Positions 10,194 through 22,409 of a stretch of 64,000 nt of DNA are shown piece after piece (position 1 is the first letter of the stretch; each line of letters begins with the position of its first letter). The DNA comes from an uncultured Flavobacteriaceae bacterium (GTDB lineage Bacteria; Bacteroidota; Bacteroidia; Flavobacteriales; Flavobacteriaceae). A program made the translations under genes and the position numbers. Below the pieces are notes generated by a model, which made no database searches, had not been told where the DNA came from, and saw only the letters and a list, made by a program, of their open reading frames with translations. Location of the stretch: the NCBI GenBank assembly GCA_905182575.1, contig CAJJCA010000011.1, forward strand, positions 1 to 64,000, in the 5' to 3' direction.

Positions 10194-10481
10194 ATTTAAA
10201 AAAGTTTAAAAAAAATAGAAAGATTCTTGGAAAACGAGACTGGGCGCACCTGAGTCTCATACTTTATATGATACCCACTAGGGGCGACGGTTACGACGCG
10301 GAAAGCGCAACGGAGCGATTGGTGAAACAATATTTAAGATTATATTATTGGTCATAACGGTACAAATTTCAACATTTATTTTTGTTTTTCAAAAAAAATC
10401 GACACAAAAGAAATAGTAGGTTGGTTTTGGATTTATTTTTATTGGGATGAATTATAGTTATTTCTTCTCTAAATTTGCAAA

Positions 10482-11789
10482 ATGTTACTCGAGTTTCAAG
10501 CCCATATTAAAAGTTTAGGAATCTCCCGAAGTGATTCCATTCTACTCACGGTTAGTGGAGGGCTTGACAGCGTAGTAATGTCAGATTTGTTTTTTAAGAG
10601 TAAATTAAATTTTGGAATTGCACATTGTAATTTTAATCTAAGAGGAGTTGAAAGTGATAAAGATGCGACTTTTGTCCGAAAATTATCCGAACAATTTAAC
10701 TGTAAGTTTTTTGAAACCACTTTTAACACCAAGGTTCACATGGAAAAGCATAAGCTTTCTACTCAGTTGGCTGCTAGAGAATTACGCTATCAATGGTTTG
10801 AAGAAATAAGGGTTGCAAATGATTATTCTAAAATTGCAACTGGCCACCACCTCAATGACAGCTTAGAAACATTTCTGATCAACCTATCACGGGGATCAGG
10901 TCTCAAAGGACTTTTGGGGATTCCTGAGCAAACGAATACGCTTTTAAGACCGCTCTTGCCTTTTTCAAGGGAGATGATTTTAAATTATGCTCAAAAACAC
11001 CAATTGGAATGGAGGGAAGACAGCTCGAATGCAACTTTAGATTATTTAAGGAATCAATTGCGACATGAGGTAATTCCAGAATTAATAAAAGTTCAGCCAC
11101 AATTTTTAGAGGGTTTCAAAACTTCACTGTTAAACCTCAATTCAACTCGTATTGCCTTTGACCAACTTGTAAATGATTTTAAAGAAAAATATTTTTTAAT
11201 CGATAAAGAATTAATTTATATCTCAATCGAATCATTAATTTCAATTCAATCTAACGATGCCTTGTGGTATGAACTTTTTCGAGCATATGGTTTCCCAGAC
11301 CTTGCAAGTCTGAAAGCTTTAGTTTCTGCTCAATCGGGTAAGTTTTTAGAATCGGATACCCATCGGGTTTTAAAAGATCGAGATCAATTAATTATTTCTG
11401 TTAAAAAAGAATTTGATAAATCGGAATCTTATTTTGTTCTGGAGGAAACTCAAGAAATTACGGTTCCATTAAACCTGAAGTTTGAACAAAATAATTCTGT
11501 GAATTCTCCAAACAACAAAACTGCTTTTTTGAAATTAGATAAAATTAAATTCCCTTTAAAAATAAGAAAGTGGGAAGAGGGCGACCATTTTTTTCCTTCT
11601 GGGATGAGGGGCAAGAAATTGATGAGCAAATTTTTTAAAGACCAAAAATTTTCTAAAATTCAAAAGGAAAATCAGTGGCTTTTATGTTCTGAAAATCAAA
11701 TCATATGGGTCATTGGCCATCGATGTGACGATGGTTATATTTCACCCTCAGCCTATAAAAACAACCTCAAAATCACTTTAATAGATTAA
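10482..11789 (+). CDS. tilS: tRNA(Ile)-lysidine synthase
   Basis: LLTVSGGLDSVVM PP-loop; ATGHHLNDSLETFLINLSRGSGLKGL. Confidence 0.95.
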   Translation: MLLEFQAHIKSLGISRSDSILLTVSGGLDSVVMSDLFFKSKLNFGIAHCNFNLRGVESDKDATFVRKLSEQFNCKFFETTFNTKVHMEKHKLSTQLAARELRYQWFEEIRVANDYSKIATGHHLNDSLETFLINLSRGSGLKGLLGIPEQTNTLLRPLLPFSREMILNYAQKHQLEWREDSSNATLDYLRNQLRHEVIPELIKVQPQFLEGFKTSLLNLNSTRIAFDQLVNDFKEKYFLIDKELIYISIESLISIQSNDALWYELFRAYGFPDLASLKALVSAQSGKFLESDTHRVLKDRDQLIISVKKEFDKSESYFVLEETQEITVPLNLKFEQNNSVNSPNNKTAFLKLDKIKFPLKIRKWEEGDHFFPSGMRGKKLMSKFFKDQKFSKIQKENQWLLCSENQIIWVIGHRCDDGYISPSAYKNNLKITLID

Positions 11790-11799
11790 CTTATTTCAA

Positions 11800-13757
11800 A
11801 TGAGAAATTTACTACTACTTTACACGATTCTGTTTGCAACAATACTTAAGGCTCAAGAGCCTGTGACCTGGGTGACGGGGTTTGAGAAAGTATCAAACAC
11901 CGAATATGTTTTGAGTTTTGAGGCGTCAATTATCGAAAATTGGCACCTCTATGCGCTCGATTTACCAGAAGATGGTCCATTGCCAACAGAATTTGTTTTT
12001 AAAAATGAAGGGGTTAGCTTATGAATTGGTCGGGGCGATCACAGCGAGTGAAAGCATCACTGAATTTGATCCTATTTTTGAAATGGAGCTTTCTTATTTT
12101 GATAAAAAAGTATCCTTCCGTCAACGAATCCGATTGCTTAAACCCGATACCAGTCAAATTACGGGAGAAATCAATTACCAAGCCTGTGATGATAAAGTCT
12201 GTATTTTTAGGGAAGAATCTTTTGATTTTAATCTGTCCTCCGATATAAAAACCCATTGCAGAAAAAACATACACGCGGCAAGTAAATTAAAATCAGAAAA
12301 ATTAAAGATTAACTTTAAAGACAAATCGCTACTCGATCAAAACACGAATAAGGGAGCGGGGAGTGGTTATTTTAATTTGTTCTTATTGGGTTTTCTTGGT
12401 GGAATTATTGCTTTGCTCACTCCCTGTGTTTTCCCCATGATTCCGCTCACGGTTTCTTTTTTCTTAAAACAAGCGACTAGAAAACAAGGAGTGATCAGAG
12501 CGGTTCTTTATGGATTCTTTATATTGATTATCTATTTGATTTTAAGTTTGCCCTTCCATTTTCTCGACGCGGTAGATCCACAAATATTAAATAATATAGC
12601 GACGAATATCGTCTTAAACGTCGTCTTCTTTTTGGTGTTTATCTTTTTCGCTTTTTCCTTTTTTGGATATTACGAATTAACCTTACCCAGTGGATGGGGC
12701 AATCGGTCGGACACAGCAGCATCAGGTGGTGTTGTCTTGGGAATCTTTTTTATGGCACTCACTTTGGCAATCGTTTCGTTTTCTTGCACGGGTCCAATTT
12801 TAGGGTCATTACTTGCAAGTTCTTTGTCTTCTGACGCGGGGGCGATGCAACTGACAGTTGGGATGGGTGGTTTTGGCGCAGCATTGGCTTTGCCATTTGC
12901 CTTATTTGCCGTTTTCCCCAATGCACTCCAATCGATTCCTAAATCGGGGGGATGGATGACCAAAATCAAAGTGATTTTAGGCTTTCTAGAATTGGCACTG
13001 GCTTTAAAATTCCTTTCGAATGCTGACTTGGTTGGACATTGGGGACTTTTAAAAAGAGAAATATTTATAGGCATTTGGTTAATCATTTCCCTATTGCTAT
13101 TTCTTTATTTGATGGGTTGGCTTAGGTTTCCGCATGACGCTAAAGGAGAAAAAATTAAACCCATTCAAAGAATACTGGCTGTTTTGGCTTTAATTTTTTC
13201 GGTTTATCTCGGTTCAGGATTAGGGAAGGATCAAAAGGGACAATTGTCCTTACTTAGTGGTTTTCCACCTCCAGTTTTTTACAGTATCTATGAATTAGAA
13301 AGCGATTGTCCTTTGGCTTTAAATTGCTTTAAGGATTTTGAAGCAGGACAGCAATATGCCTTAAAAACTAACAAACCCATATTGCTTGATTTTACAGGTT
13401 GGGCATGTGTGAATTGCCGAAAAATGGAAGAAAATGTTTGGTCGAAAGGAGAGGTTTATCGAATGCTCAAAGATGAATTCATCATCATTTCTCTATACAT
13501 CGATGACCGAACGGAGTTGGCCTGAAACCTATCAATTTGATTTCCAATATCCCAATGGAAGGATCAAGACCATCAATACCATAGGGGAGAAGTGGGCGAC
13601 ATTTCAAAGCTTAAATTTTGAGAGTGCCTCTCAACCTTTTTATGTCCTAATGAGTCCGGACAATGTTTTGCTCAATCAGCCCATTCAATATACCGACAAG
13701 GTGACCTATGAAAACTGGTTAAAGCAAGGATTACAGAAGTTTAAAACCCTAAAGTAG
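11800..13757 (+). CDS. dsbD: thiol:disulfide interchange protein DsbD family (two frame changes)
   Basis: ORFs 11800..12024, 11918..13525, 13434..13757; LLTPCVFPMIPLTVSFF, FTGWACVNCRKMEENVW. Confidence 0.9.
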
Positions 13758-13841
13758 CGGTTTTACAGTGTTTATGAATCAGGTTTTGAGCTGGTATTTA
13801 ATATTTCATTATATTTAAATACTAATTCTTATCAATTCTTT

Positions 13842-14006
13842 ATGTTAATTTCTGTCTATGGAAGCGCTGTCTTTGGCGTGGATGCTCAACTCATTAACAT
13901 TGAAGTCAATATTGACGTTGGAATCGGTTACCATTTGGTCGGTTTACCCGATAATGCGGTGAGAGAAAGTAATTTTAGAATCGCTGCTGCCCTATAAAAT
14001 ATTGGC
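13842..14006 (+). pseudogene. N-terminal fragment of YifB/ComM-family Mg-chelatase-like ATPase
   Basis: own translation MLISVYGSAVFGVDAQLINIEVNIDVGIGYHLVGLPDNAVRESNFRIAAAL*NIG; ends abruptly. Confidence 0.8.
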
Positions 14007-14308
14007 ACTATTACTTTTATACATCCAGATTATGTGTTTGAAAGTTATTATGATGGAAGCTCAGAGTATAATAATACTATGCTTTACCGACTTTTGTTAA
14101 AGCGAACAAACACTTATCGAGTGTTCAAAGTCGTGCTGATGTCGATGCGGTGGGAAGATGGAATGTTTTTGAAAACATTCGCACCTACCAAGAAAAAGTT
14201 TAGGAATTGTATTTACACACCATTGCGCAAGAAAAAGAAATTGAGGCTTTAAAAGTTGAAAATATACATTATCAGAAAACAATGAAAACCATTTTAGAGC
14301 GATTGTAA
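14007..14308 (+). pseudogene. remnant of C-terminal tail of a large surface/tail-fibre-type protein
   Basis: ITFIHPDYVFESYYDGSSEY... then frame change to HLSSVQSRADVDAVGRWNVFENIRTYQEKV*ELYLHTIAQEKEIEALKVENIHYQKTMKTILERL*. Confidence 0.65.
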
Positions 14309-14521
14309 TTATTAAAAGACAAAAAGTAATTTTTAAATTGTTACTAGAATAAAAAATTCACTCTTTCTTGAGGGGATTTTTTTATGTATTCAATTGGTTT
14401 TAAATTCAACGGTTATGGATAAATATAAAAATTCATTTTGAATCGTTTAAAGACAAATCTAAAAACTCCAGGCTGAGGAATCACTAGATAAAAAATGACC
14501 TTATTCTTAGTAGATCAATGA

Positions 14522-15250
14522 TTACAATTCTTTGTAAACTTCTTCAAAAGGAACGCGAAAACGCTCGCCATAAACCCCTTCAGGTTTTCTGATGCCACAA
14601 CCAATGATCATGCTGATTTCTGCGCCAGCTGGAAGTTTAAGTAGTTTTTTCACCTGTTTGGAATCAAATCCCTCCATGGGGCAGGTGTCATAACCATGGC
14701 CGGCCATACTGACCATGAAATTTTGAGCGGCGAGTGCAGCACTTTTGTGACCTACGACGCGTAAATCGCTTGCGTTGACTTCCCGGTAGGTTGTTTTGGA
14801 TAGCCCTTTAATTCCCATTACTAATTTGTTCAAAAATCCACGAAATGGATTTCCTCCTTTGTATAATTGGGGGATAATCTCTTGATAGTAACCCAACGCT
14901 TTCTTTTGAGTATCGGGATCGACAATGTTCTTTTTGAGGAATCCTTTTTTTATGTACTCAATGTTGGCTGCTACCCTTTGTTGCCAAAGATCTCTCCTGA
15001 CGACAACTATAACCAATTGTTGCGCAGTTCTTGCAGCGGGTTGGTTGAAGCATGTTTTTGCAACAAGTTTACATTTTTCTTCGGAGGTGATGTGATGAAA
15101 TTCCCACAATTGCAGGTTGCTACTGGAAGGAGCCAGGTGGGCTTGCTCAAGACAATTCTTGACAGTTCCTGTAATTACTTTTTCCTTGTCATCGAAAATC
15201 CTAACGGATCTTCTGTATACAATGGCTTCACTTACTTTTTTTTCTGACAT
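14522..15250 (-). CDS. nitroreductase family protein
   Basis: YRRSVRIFDD, HLAPSSSNLQLWEFH FMN-binding motifs. Confidence 0.85.
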   Translation of the reverse strand: MSEKKVSEAIVYRRSVRIFDDKEKVITGTVKNCLEQAHLAPSSSNLQLWEFHHITSEEKCKLVAKTCFNQPAARTAQQLVIVVVRRDLWQQRVAANIEYIKKGFLKKNIVDPDTQKKALGYYQEIIPQLYKGGNPFRGFLNKLVMGIKGLSKTTYREVNASDLRVVGHKSAALAAQNFMVSMAGHGYDTCPMEGFDSKQVKKLLKLPAGAEISMIIGCGIRKPEGVYGERFRVPFEEVYKEL

Positions 15251-16645
15251 TAAAGATTTTTAATTAAAAATTTTAGAAAGGATAATGACTTGGGGTAGGG
15301 GGCATAGCGACCAGGGATATCAAACCAAAAGCTGCGTTTTACGACAGGCTTTTTATGTGTAAATAACGCTAAGCTGTGTTTTCCGTGATAAGCGCCCATT
15401 CCGCTGTTGCCAATCCCGCCAAAAGGAAGATTATCATTGGCAAAATGGATGATAGAATCATTGGCGACTCCGCCGCCAAACGAATACTTGCTAAACAAGC
15501 TGTTGATGAATTTATTCTTTTTTGAAAACACATAAAACGCCAAAGGCCGCTCGCGATTTTGAAGGATTTCATGCAAATGCTGTTCTGATTCATAGCTCAC
15601 TATGGGAAGGATAGGTCCAAAAACTTCCTCTTTCATAAGCGGACTGTCTAGCTCCGGTTCATCAACAATTGTTGGGCCAAAGTAAAGGTTGTCTTCTTCT
15701 ACATTACCACCGAAAACAATGTTTTGGCTATGAAGATAATCTTTCAAACGGTTCAAATGTTTTTCATGAATGATCCTACCGTAATCCGCAGATAGGGATT
15801 GATCTTCCCCATAGGCCTTTTGGATTTCTTTTATGATTTGTTGGGTAAGCTCAGCTTTAATTTTTTTATCCACCAGAAGGAAGTCAGGCGCAATACAAGT
15901 CTGCCCACAATTGAGGAATTTTCCCCAAACAATTCTTTTTGCGGTCATCTTAATCGGTGCACTTGCATCGACAATACATGGGCTTTTTCCTCCCAACTCC
16001 AAAGTAGTGGGCGTTAAGTGTTACAGCTGCTGCTTTTGCAACAATTTTTCCGATAGAAGTGCTTCCAGTAAAAAAGATATAATCCCAACGTTTTTTCAAT
16101 AAGGCCGTCGCCATTAAAACATTTCCTTCCAGAACGGTTACATGTTCTGGTTCAAAAACTTCAGCGATGATTTCATTGATTATTTTGGCGGTGTTTGGTG
16201 CAAATTCAGAAGGTTTTACAACCACAGTATTTCCTGCAGCAACAGCACCTACCAATGGGGTGATGGCCAGTTGAAAAGGATAATTCCATGGACTGATAAG
16301 TAACGTTTTACCAAAAGGCTCAGGAATAATATAATCACGAGAAGGAAAGTTTAATAAACTACTTTGGACACGTTGCGGCCGGTTCCAACTGGGCAATAGT
16401 CGGATCATTTTTCTTATTTCCTTTTCTACAAAAATTGTCTCAGAAGTCATGGACTCGAAGCTAGATTTTCTAAGGTCTTTAAAAAGGGCTTGGTGAATCT
16501 CTTTTTCCTTTTGAATAATTGTTTTGAGTAACTTTTTAAGTTTTTCAACCCGGAAAGCACTGGACAAAGTTATTTGGGAAGAAAAAAACACAGCTTGTTT
16601 CTTGTGTATTAAATCGACGGTATTTTCTATGTTGATTTCTTCCAT
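15250..16645 (-). CDS. aldehyde dehydrogenase family protein (frame change near 16010)
   Basis: ORFs 15950..16645 and 15250..16002; ELGGKSPCIVDAS, NCGQTCIAPDF. Confidence 0.9.
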
Positions 16646-16857
16646 TATTTTCTAATTCTTTTTTTGTTTTGAAATCAAAGATAATCTAATCGAATTTCTT
16701 AGAAAATTTTATTCTTTGAATGTGTGGTTAAAAACCAATTAAAACGTTATAAATCAATTGATTGAATAAGCTTGTTTTGTTTTGAACATAATGTATAATA
16801 ACATATTAATAAACACTTATTTATTGACTCAAATTAAATTCGTATTAAATTAATAGA

Positions 16858-18535
16858 ATGGAGCTTAATAAATTCAGTAAAAGAGTTACGCAAGATACCA
16901 CACAGCCTGCTGCGCAAGCGATGTTACATGCAATCGGAATGACCGATGAGGACTTTAAAAAACCTTTGATTGGAATTGCAAGTACAGGCTATGAGGGGAA
17001 TCCTTGTAACATGCACCTGAATGATCTTTCGGTTCATGTGAAAGCTGGTATAGCCCCTCATGATATGTTGGGTTTAATTTTTAATACTATTGGAGTTAGT
17101 GATGGAATTTCCATGGGAACTCCTGGAATGCGATTTTCGCTGCCTTCAAGAGACATTATTGCGGATTCGATTGAAACTGTGGTTCAGGCCATGTCCTACG
17201 ATGGAGTTGTTACGGTAGTGGGCTGTGACAAAAATATGCCAGGTGCATTAATTGCGATGCTTCGTCTGAATCGTCCTTCCATATTAGTTTACGGAGGGAC
17301 TATTGCTGCTGGTTGTCACAAAGACAAAGAGCTTGATGTTGTATCGGCTTTCGAAGCATGGGGAGAAAAAGTAGCCGGTGTTATTGACGAAAAAGAATAT
17401 AAAGAGGTTATTCGTAACGCATGCCCTGGAGCAGGAGCTTGCGGTGGAATGTACACAGCAAACACTATGGCTTCTGCTATAGAAGTACTTGGGATGGCAT
17501 TGCCATACAATTCGTCAAACCCTGCTGTAAGTGACCAGAAAATAGAAGAATGTAAGGCTTTGGGGCCTGCGATGAAAAACCTTTTGGAAAAGGACATCAA
17601 ACCCCTTGATATTGTTACAAAAAAATCATTGGAAAACGCATTGCGCTTGATCACAGTATTGGGAGGGTCTACAAATGCAGTATTGCATTTTCTGGCCATA
17701 GCCAAAGCAGCTGACATTGATTTAACCATTGATGATTTTCAAAGAATAAGTGATTCGACTCCATTTCTTAGCTGACTTAAAGCCAAGTGGAAAATACTTA
17801 ATGAAAGACCTTCATAATATCGGAGGAGTTCCAGCAGTATTGAAGTTTATGCTTGAGAATGATATGCTACATGGCGATTGTTTAACTGTTACAGGTAAGA
17901 CCCTTGCTGAGAATTTGGCATCGGTACCGAGCTTAAAAGATAATCAAGATTTGTTTAGACCTATTGAAAGACCAATAAAAAATAGTGGACATATAAGAAT
18001 TTTAAAAGGGAATTTAGCTACCGGAGGCTCGGTTGCTAAAATAACAGGTAAGGAAGGTTTACGTTTTGTTGGTCCTGCCAGAGTTTTCAATGGAGAATAT
18101 GACGCTAATGACGGAATTCGTGCAGGAAAAGTAAAGAAAGGCGATGTGGTCGTCATTCGTTATGAAGGTCCAAAAGGAGGCCCAGGGATGCCAGAAATGT
18201 TGAAACCTACTGCTGCAATTATGGGTGCTGGTCTTGGAAAAGATGTCGCCCTTATTACGGATGGTAGATTTTCAGGAGGAACTCACGGATTTGTCGTAGG
18301 ACACATTGTTCCTGAAGCCCAAGAAGGAGGTTCGATCGGACTTTTGGAAGACGGGGATGTTATCACGATTGATGCCGAAACCAATACTTTGAGTGTTGAT
18401 TTGTCTGATGCTGAGATTGAAACTAGGAAAACCAAATGGGTACAACCCGCATATAAATTTACTAAGGGAGTATTATTTAAATACATTAAAAGTGTTGCTA
18501 CAGCTTCAGAAGGTTGTGTAACTGATACCGAATAA
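16858..18535 (+). CDS. ilvD: dihydroxy-acid dehydratase (frame change at 17770)
   Basis: [46 protein letters not shown]. Confidence 0.96.
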
Positions 18536-18537
18536 AA

Positions 18538-20268
18538 ATGAAAACAACGGAGAATAAAATTTCTGATAACCCAACGAAGGGAATCAAAATAAGCGGAGCC
18601 GAAGCAGTTATCCGCTGTCTTTTGGCAGAAGGGGTTGACTTGATTTACGGTTATCCTGGGGGAGCAATTATGCCCATCTACGATGAATTGTATAAGTTTC
18701 AAGAGGAGCTTCAACATGTTTTAACGAGACACGAACAAGGAGCAACTCATGCGGCTCAAGGATTTGCTCGAACTTCAGGTAAAGTGGGAGTTGCCATGGC
18801 TACTTCTGGCCCTGGTGCAACCAACTTGGTCACCGGAATTGCAGATGCTCAAATAGATTCTACACCGATGGTTTGTATCACGGGACAAGTAGGATCTCAT
18901 TTATTGGGTTCTGACGCTTTTCAAGAAACTGACATCATTGGTATTTCAACGCCAGTGACCAAATGGAATTGCCAAATAACGAAAGCAAGCGAAATTCCAT
19001 CGGTTATGGCTAAGGCATTTTACATCGCGCGTTCAGGCCGTCCAGGACCAGTTTTGATAGACATCACAAAAGACGCTCAGTTTGATACTTTTGATTTTTC
19101 TTATGAAAAATGCACTGGAATAAGAAGTTATAAACCTGTTCCAGAAATTGAACCGACTTCTAATGTAATACCTGCTGAAGCAATTAATAATGCTAAAAGA
19201 CCTTTTATTATATGGGGACAAGGAGTTATTCTTGGAAATGCTGAACAAGAGTTTAAAGATTTTGTTGAGAAATCTGGTATTCCTGCTGCATGGACCATTC
19301 TTGGACTTTCTGCTTTGCCAACGGCACATCCACTCAATGTAGGAATGGTCGGAATGCATGGGAATTATGGACCAAACATGCTCACCAACGAATGTGATTT
19401 GTTAATCGCCATCGGGATGCGTTTTGATGATCGAGTAACTGGAGATCTTAATACTTATGCAAAGCAAGCCAAAGTCATTCATTTTGAAATAGACCCTGCT
19501 GAGGTAAATAAAAATGTAAAAGCAGACATTCCAGTAATGGGAAGTTGTAAAGACAGCTTGGCTGCAATTTTATCTTTGATAAAAAACAATACCCATGAAA
19601 AATGGATCAATCGCTTTGATGAATATATGAAAATAAAGTGGAAAAGGTTATTGACAAAGACCTGAATCCGACAAAAGAAGGATTGACCATGGGAGAGGCC
19701 ATAATGGCAATAAACAAACATACCAAAGGGGATGCTGTGATCGTAACTGATGTAGGGCAACACCAAATGGTTGCCTGTCGATATGCAGAATTTGTTCGGT
19801 CTAAGAGTAACGTGACTTCTGGAGGTCTTGGAACAATGGGCTTTGCCCTTCCCTGCAGCAATAGGTGCTAAAATGGGAGCTCCTGAAAGAGAGGTCGTTG
19901 CCGTGATTGGTGATGGAGGTTATCAGATGACGATTCAAGAATTGGGAACCATTTTTCAAACCCAAACTGCAGTAAAAATTGTTGTTTTAAACAATGATTT
20001 CCTCGGAATGGTAAGACAATGGCAACAGATGTTTTTTGAAAAAAGATATGCTTCCACTGAAATGGTAAACCCTAATTTTGTGGCCATTGCAAAAGGCTAT
20101 CATTTGGAGGCTAAAAAAGTTGATAAAAGAGAAGATCTTGATGCTGCTGTTGCGGAAATGATCGCTTCAGATAAACCTTATTTTTTAGAAATATGTGTTG
20201 AGAAAGAAGCCAATGTATTCCCAATGATTCCAGCTGGCGCATCAGTCTCAGAAATACGTCTTAATTAA
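18538..20268 (+). CDS. ilvB: acetolactate synthase large subunit (two frame changes)
   Basis: [47 protein letters not shown]; ORFs in frames 1,0,1. Confidence 0.95.
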
Positions 20269-20275
20269 TTATATT

Positions 20276-20809
20276 GTGAAAAACAACAACACTTACACCA
20301 TATCGATCTATTCTGAAAACAATGTCGGTTTGTTAAACCGAATTTCAGCTATATTTTTAAAACGACACATTAATATAGAAAGCTTTTCAACTTCTCTTTC
20401 AGAGATTAAGAATGTTTTCCGCTTTGTTATTGTCGTTGAATTAGAAGAGGAAAAGGTGAAAAAACTCATCCAGCAAATTGAAAAACAGGTTGATGTTATA
20501 AAGGCTTATTACCATACTGATGAGGAAACGATTTTTCAGGAATCAGCATTGTTTAAAGTTCAATCCAGATCACTTTTTGAAGAACGACACATCCAAAACG
20601 TAATTAAGGACAGCCATGCAAATATTGTTGTGGTTACTCCCGAGTTTTTTGTCATCGAAAAAACAGGCTTTCGTGAAGAAACAGAAAAACTACGCAATGA
20701 TTTAGCTCCTTTTGGACTGCTTCAGTTTGTTCGTTCGGGAAGAATTTCGGTAACCAAATCTAAAATGGGAATCTCAGATATTTTGAATACTTTTAAAAAA
20801 GATAATTAA
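20276..20809 (+). CDS. ilvN: acetolactate synthase small subunit (ACT)
   Basis: ACT start TYTISIYSENNVGLLNRISAIFLKRHINIESF. Confidence 0.93.
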   Translation: MKNNNTYTISIYSENNVGLLNRISAIFLKRHINIESFSTSLSEIKNVFRFVIVVELEEEKVKKLIQQIEKQVDVIKAYYHTDEETIFQESALFKVQSRSLFEERHIQNVIKDSHANIVVVTPEFFVIEKTGFREETEKLRNDLAPFGLLQFVRSGRISVTKSKMGISDILNTFKKDN

Positions 20810-20828
20810 CGATTAAATCAATAAAATA

Positions 20829-22304
20829 ATGACGAATTATTTCAATCAACTTTCACTAAGAGAACAACTACATCAACTGGCTCAATGCCGTTTTATGGAT
20901 CCTTCTGAATTCGAGAACGGTATCGAAGCCCTAAAAGGTAAAAAAATTGTAATTGTTGGATGCGGAGCTCAGGGATTAAACCAGGGGTTAAACATGCGTG
21001 ACTCAGGACTTGACATCAGTTATACCCTTCGTCAAGGGGCAATTGATCAAAAAAGAGCTTCTTACCAAAACGCAGTAGACAATAAGTTTTCTGTTGGAAC
21101 CTATGAAGAAATGATTCCTAGCGCAGATCTTGTGATCAATTTAACGCCAGACAAAAATCATACTCCAGTGGTTAAAGCAATTGTTCCTTTAATGAAGCAA
21201 GGGGCTACACTTTCTTATTCCCATGGATTTAATATCGTTGAGGAAGGAATGACTATTAGGGAGGATTTGACCGTAATCATGGTTGCACCCAAATGTCCTG
21301 GTTCTGAAGTAAGAGAAGAATATTTAAGAGGTTTTGGAGTACCCACATTAATCGCTGTTCATCCAGAGAATGATCCTCAGGATCAAGGGTTCGAATATGC
21401 AAAAGCTTATGCTGTAGCAACGGGAGGTCATCGTGCAGGTGTTTTAGAATCTTCTTTTGTAGCTGAAGTTAAGTCAGATTTAATGGGAGAACAAACCATT
21501 CTTTGTGGTGTTCTTCAAACAGGCTCAATTCTTTCTTTTGACAAAATGATTGAAAAAGGAATAGATCCTACTTATGCTGCTAAATTAATCCAATATGGTT
21601 GGGAAACTATCACCGAAGCACTAAAACACGGTGGTATCACAAACATGATGGATCGCCTTTCTAACCCTGCTAAAATCAAGGCTTTCGAACTTTCGGAAGA
21701 GTTAAAACAAATACTTACTCCGTTATTTCAGAAGCACATGGATGATATTATGTCAGGACACTTTTCTAAAACCATGATGGAAGATTGGGCCAATGATGAT
21801 AAAAACCTATTGACTTGGAGAGCCGCTACTGGCCAAACTGCTTTCGAAAAGACAGTAGTTACAGAAAAAGAAATATCAGATCAGGAATATTTTGATCACG
21901 GGGTATTGATGGTTGCTTTTGTTCGCGCTGGAGTTGAATTGGCTTTTGACACGATGGTAGCTGCTGGGATTAAAGAAGAGTCAGCATATTATGAGTCTTT
22001 GCACGAAACACCATTAATTGCGAATACAATTGCAAGAAAAAAACTTTTTGAAATGAACCGAGTCATTTCTGATACTGCCGAATATGGCTGTTATCTTTTC
22101 GATCATGCTGCAAAGCCGCTTTTAGAAGACTTTATGAAGGGCATTGATACTGACGTTATTGGTACTGCTTTTGCTGAAGGAAAAGGAAATGGTGCTGATA
22201 ATCGTGACTTAATTGATGTTAACGAAATTATTCGTTACCATCCAGTTGAGATGATTGGTTATGAATTGAGAGAGTCGATGACTGACATGAAAAAAATAAT
22301 ATAA
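20829..22304 (+). CDS. ilvC: ketol-acid reductoisomerase, long form
   Basis: [47 protein letters not shown]. Confidence 0.96.
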   Translation: MTNYFNQLSLREQLHQLAQCRFMDPSEFENGIEALKGKKIVIVGCGAQGLNQGLNMRDSGLDISYTLRQGAIDQKRASYQNAVDNKFSVGTYEEMIPSADLVINLTPDKNHTPVVKAIVPLMKQGATLSYSHGFNIVEEGMTIREDLTVIMVAPKCPGSEVREEYLRGFGVPTLIAVHPENDPQDQGFEYAKAYAVATGGHRAGVLESSFVAEVKSDLMGEQTILCGVLQTGSILSFDKMIEKGIDPTYAAKLIQYGWETITEALKHGGITNMMDRLSNPAKIKAFELSEELKQILTPLFQKHMDDIMSGHFSKTMMEDWANDDKNLLTWRAATGQTAFEKTVVTEKEISDQEYFDHGVLMVAFVRAGVELAFDTMVAAGIKEESAYYESLHETPLIANTIARKKLFEMNRVISDTAEYGCYLFDHAAKPLLEDFMKGIDTDVIGTAFAEGKGNGADNRDLIDVNEIIRYHPVEMIGYELRESMTDMKKII

Positions 22305-22409
22305 CCCATTACTAATAATTAAATTTTTAATTATATTAAAATCGTAAAATCAAATTTTGAATAGAGAAAACAGGTCTTAACTTCAGTTTTCTTTTTTATT
22401 TATAAGCTT

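Noticed and set aside
10231-10330. GC-rich islet as a tRNA or rRNA fragment
   Set aside because: No cloverleaf, anticodon arm or CCA context could be built
13842-14308. ORF 14034..14252 as a real 72-aa protein
   Set aside because: Its frame mixes a conserved tail motif with out-of-frame sequence; it is part of the remnant
18538-20268. ilvB as three separate genes
   Set aside because: The pieces tile one acetolactate synthase with overlapping frames and conserved junctions
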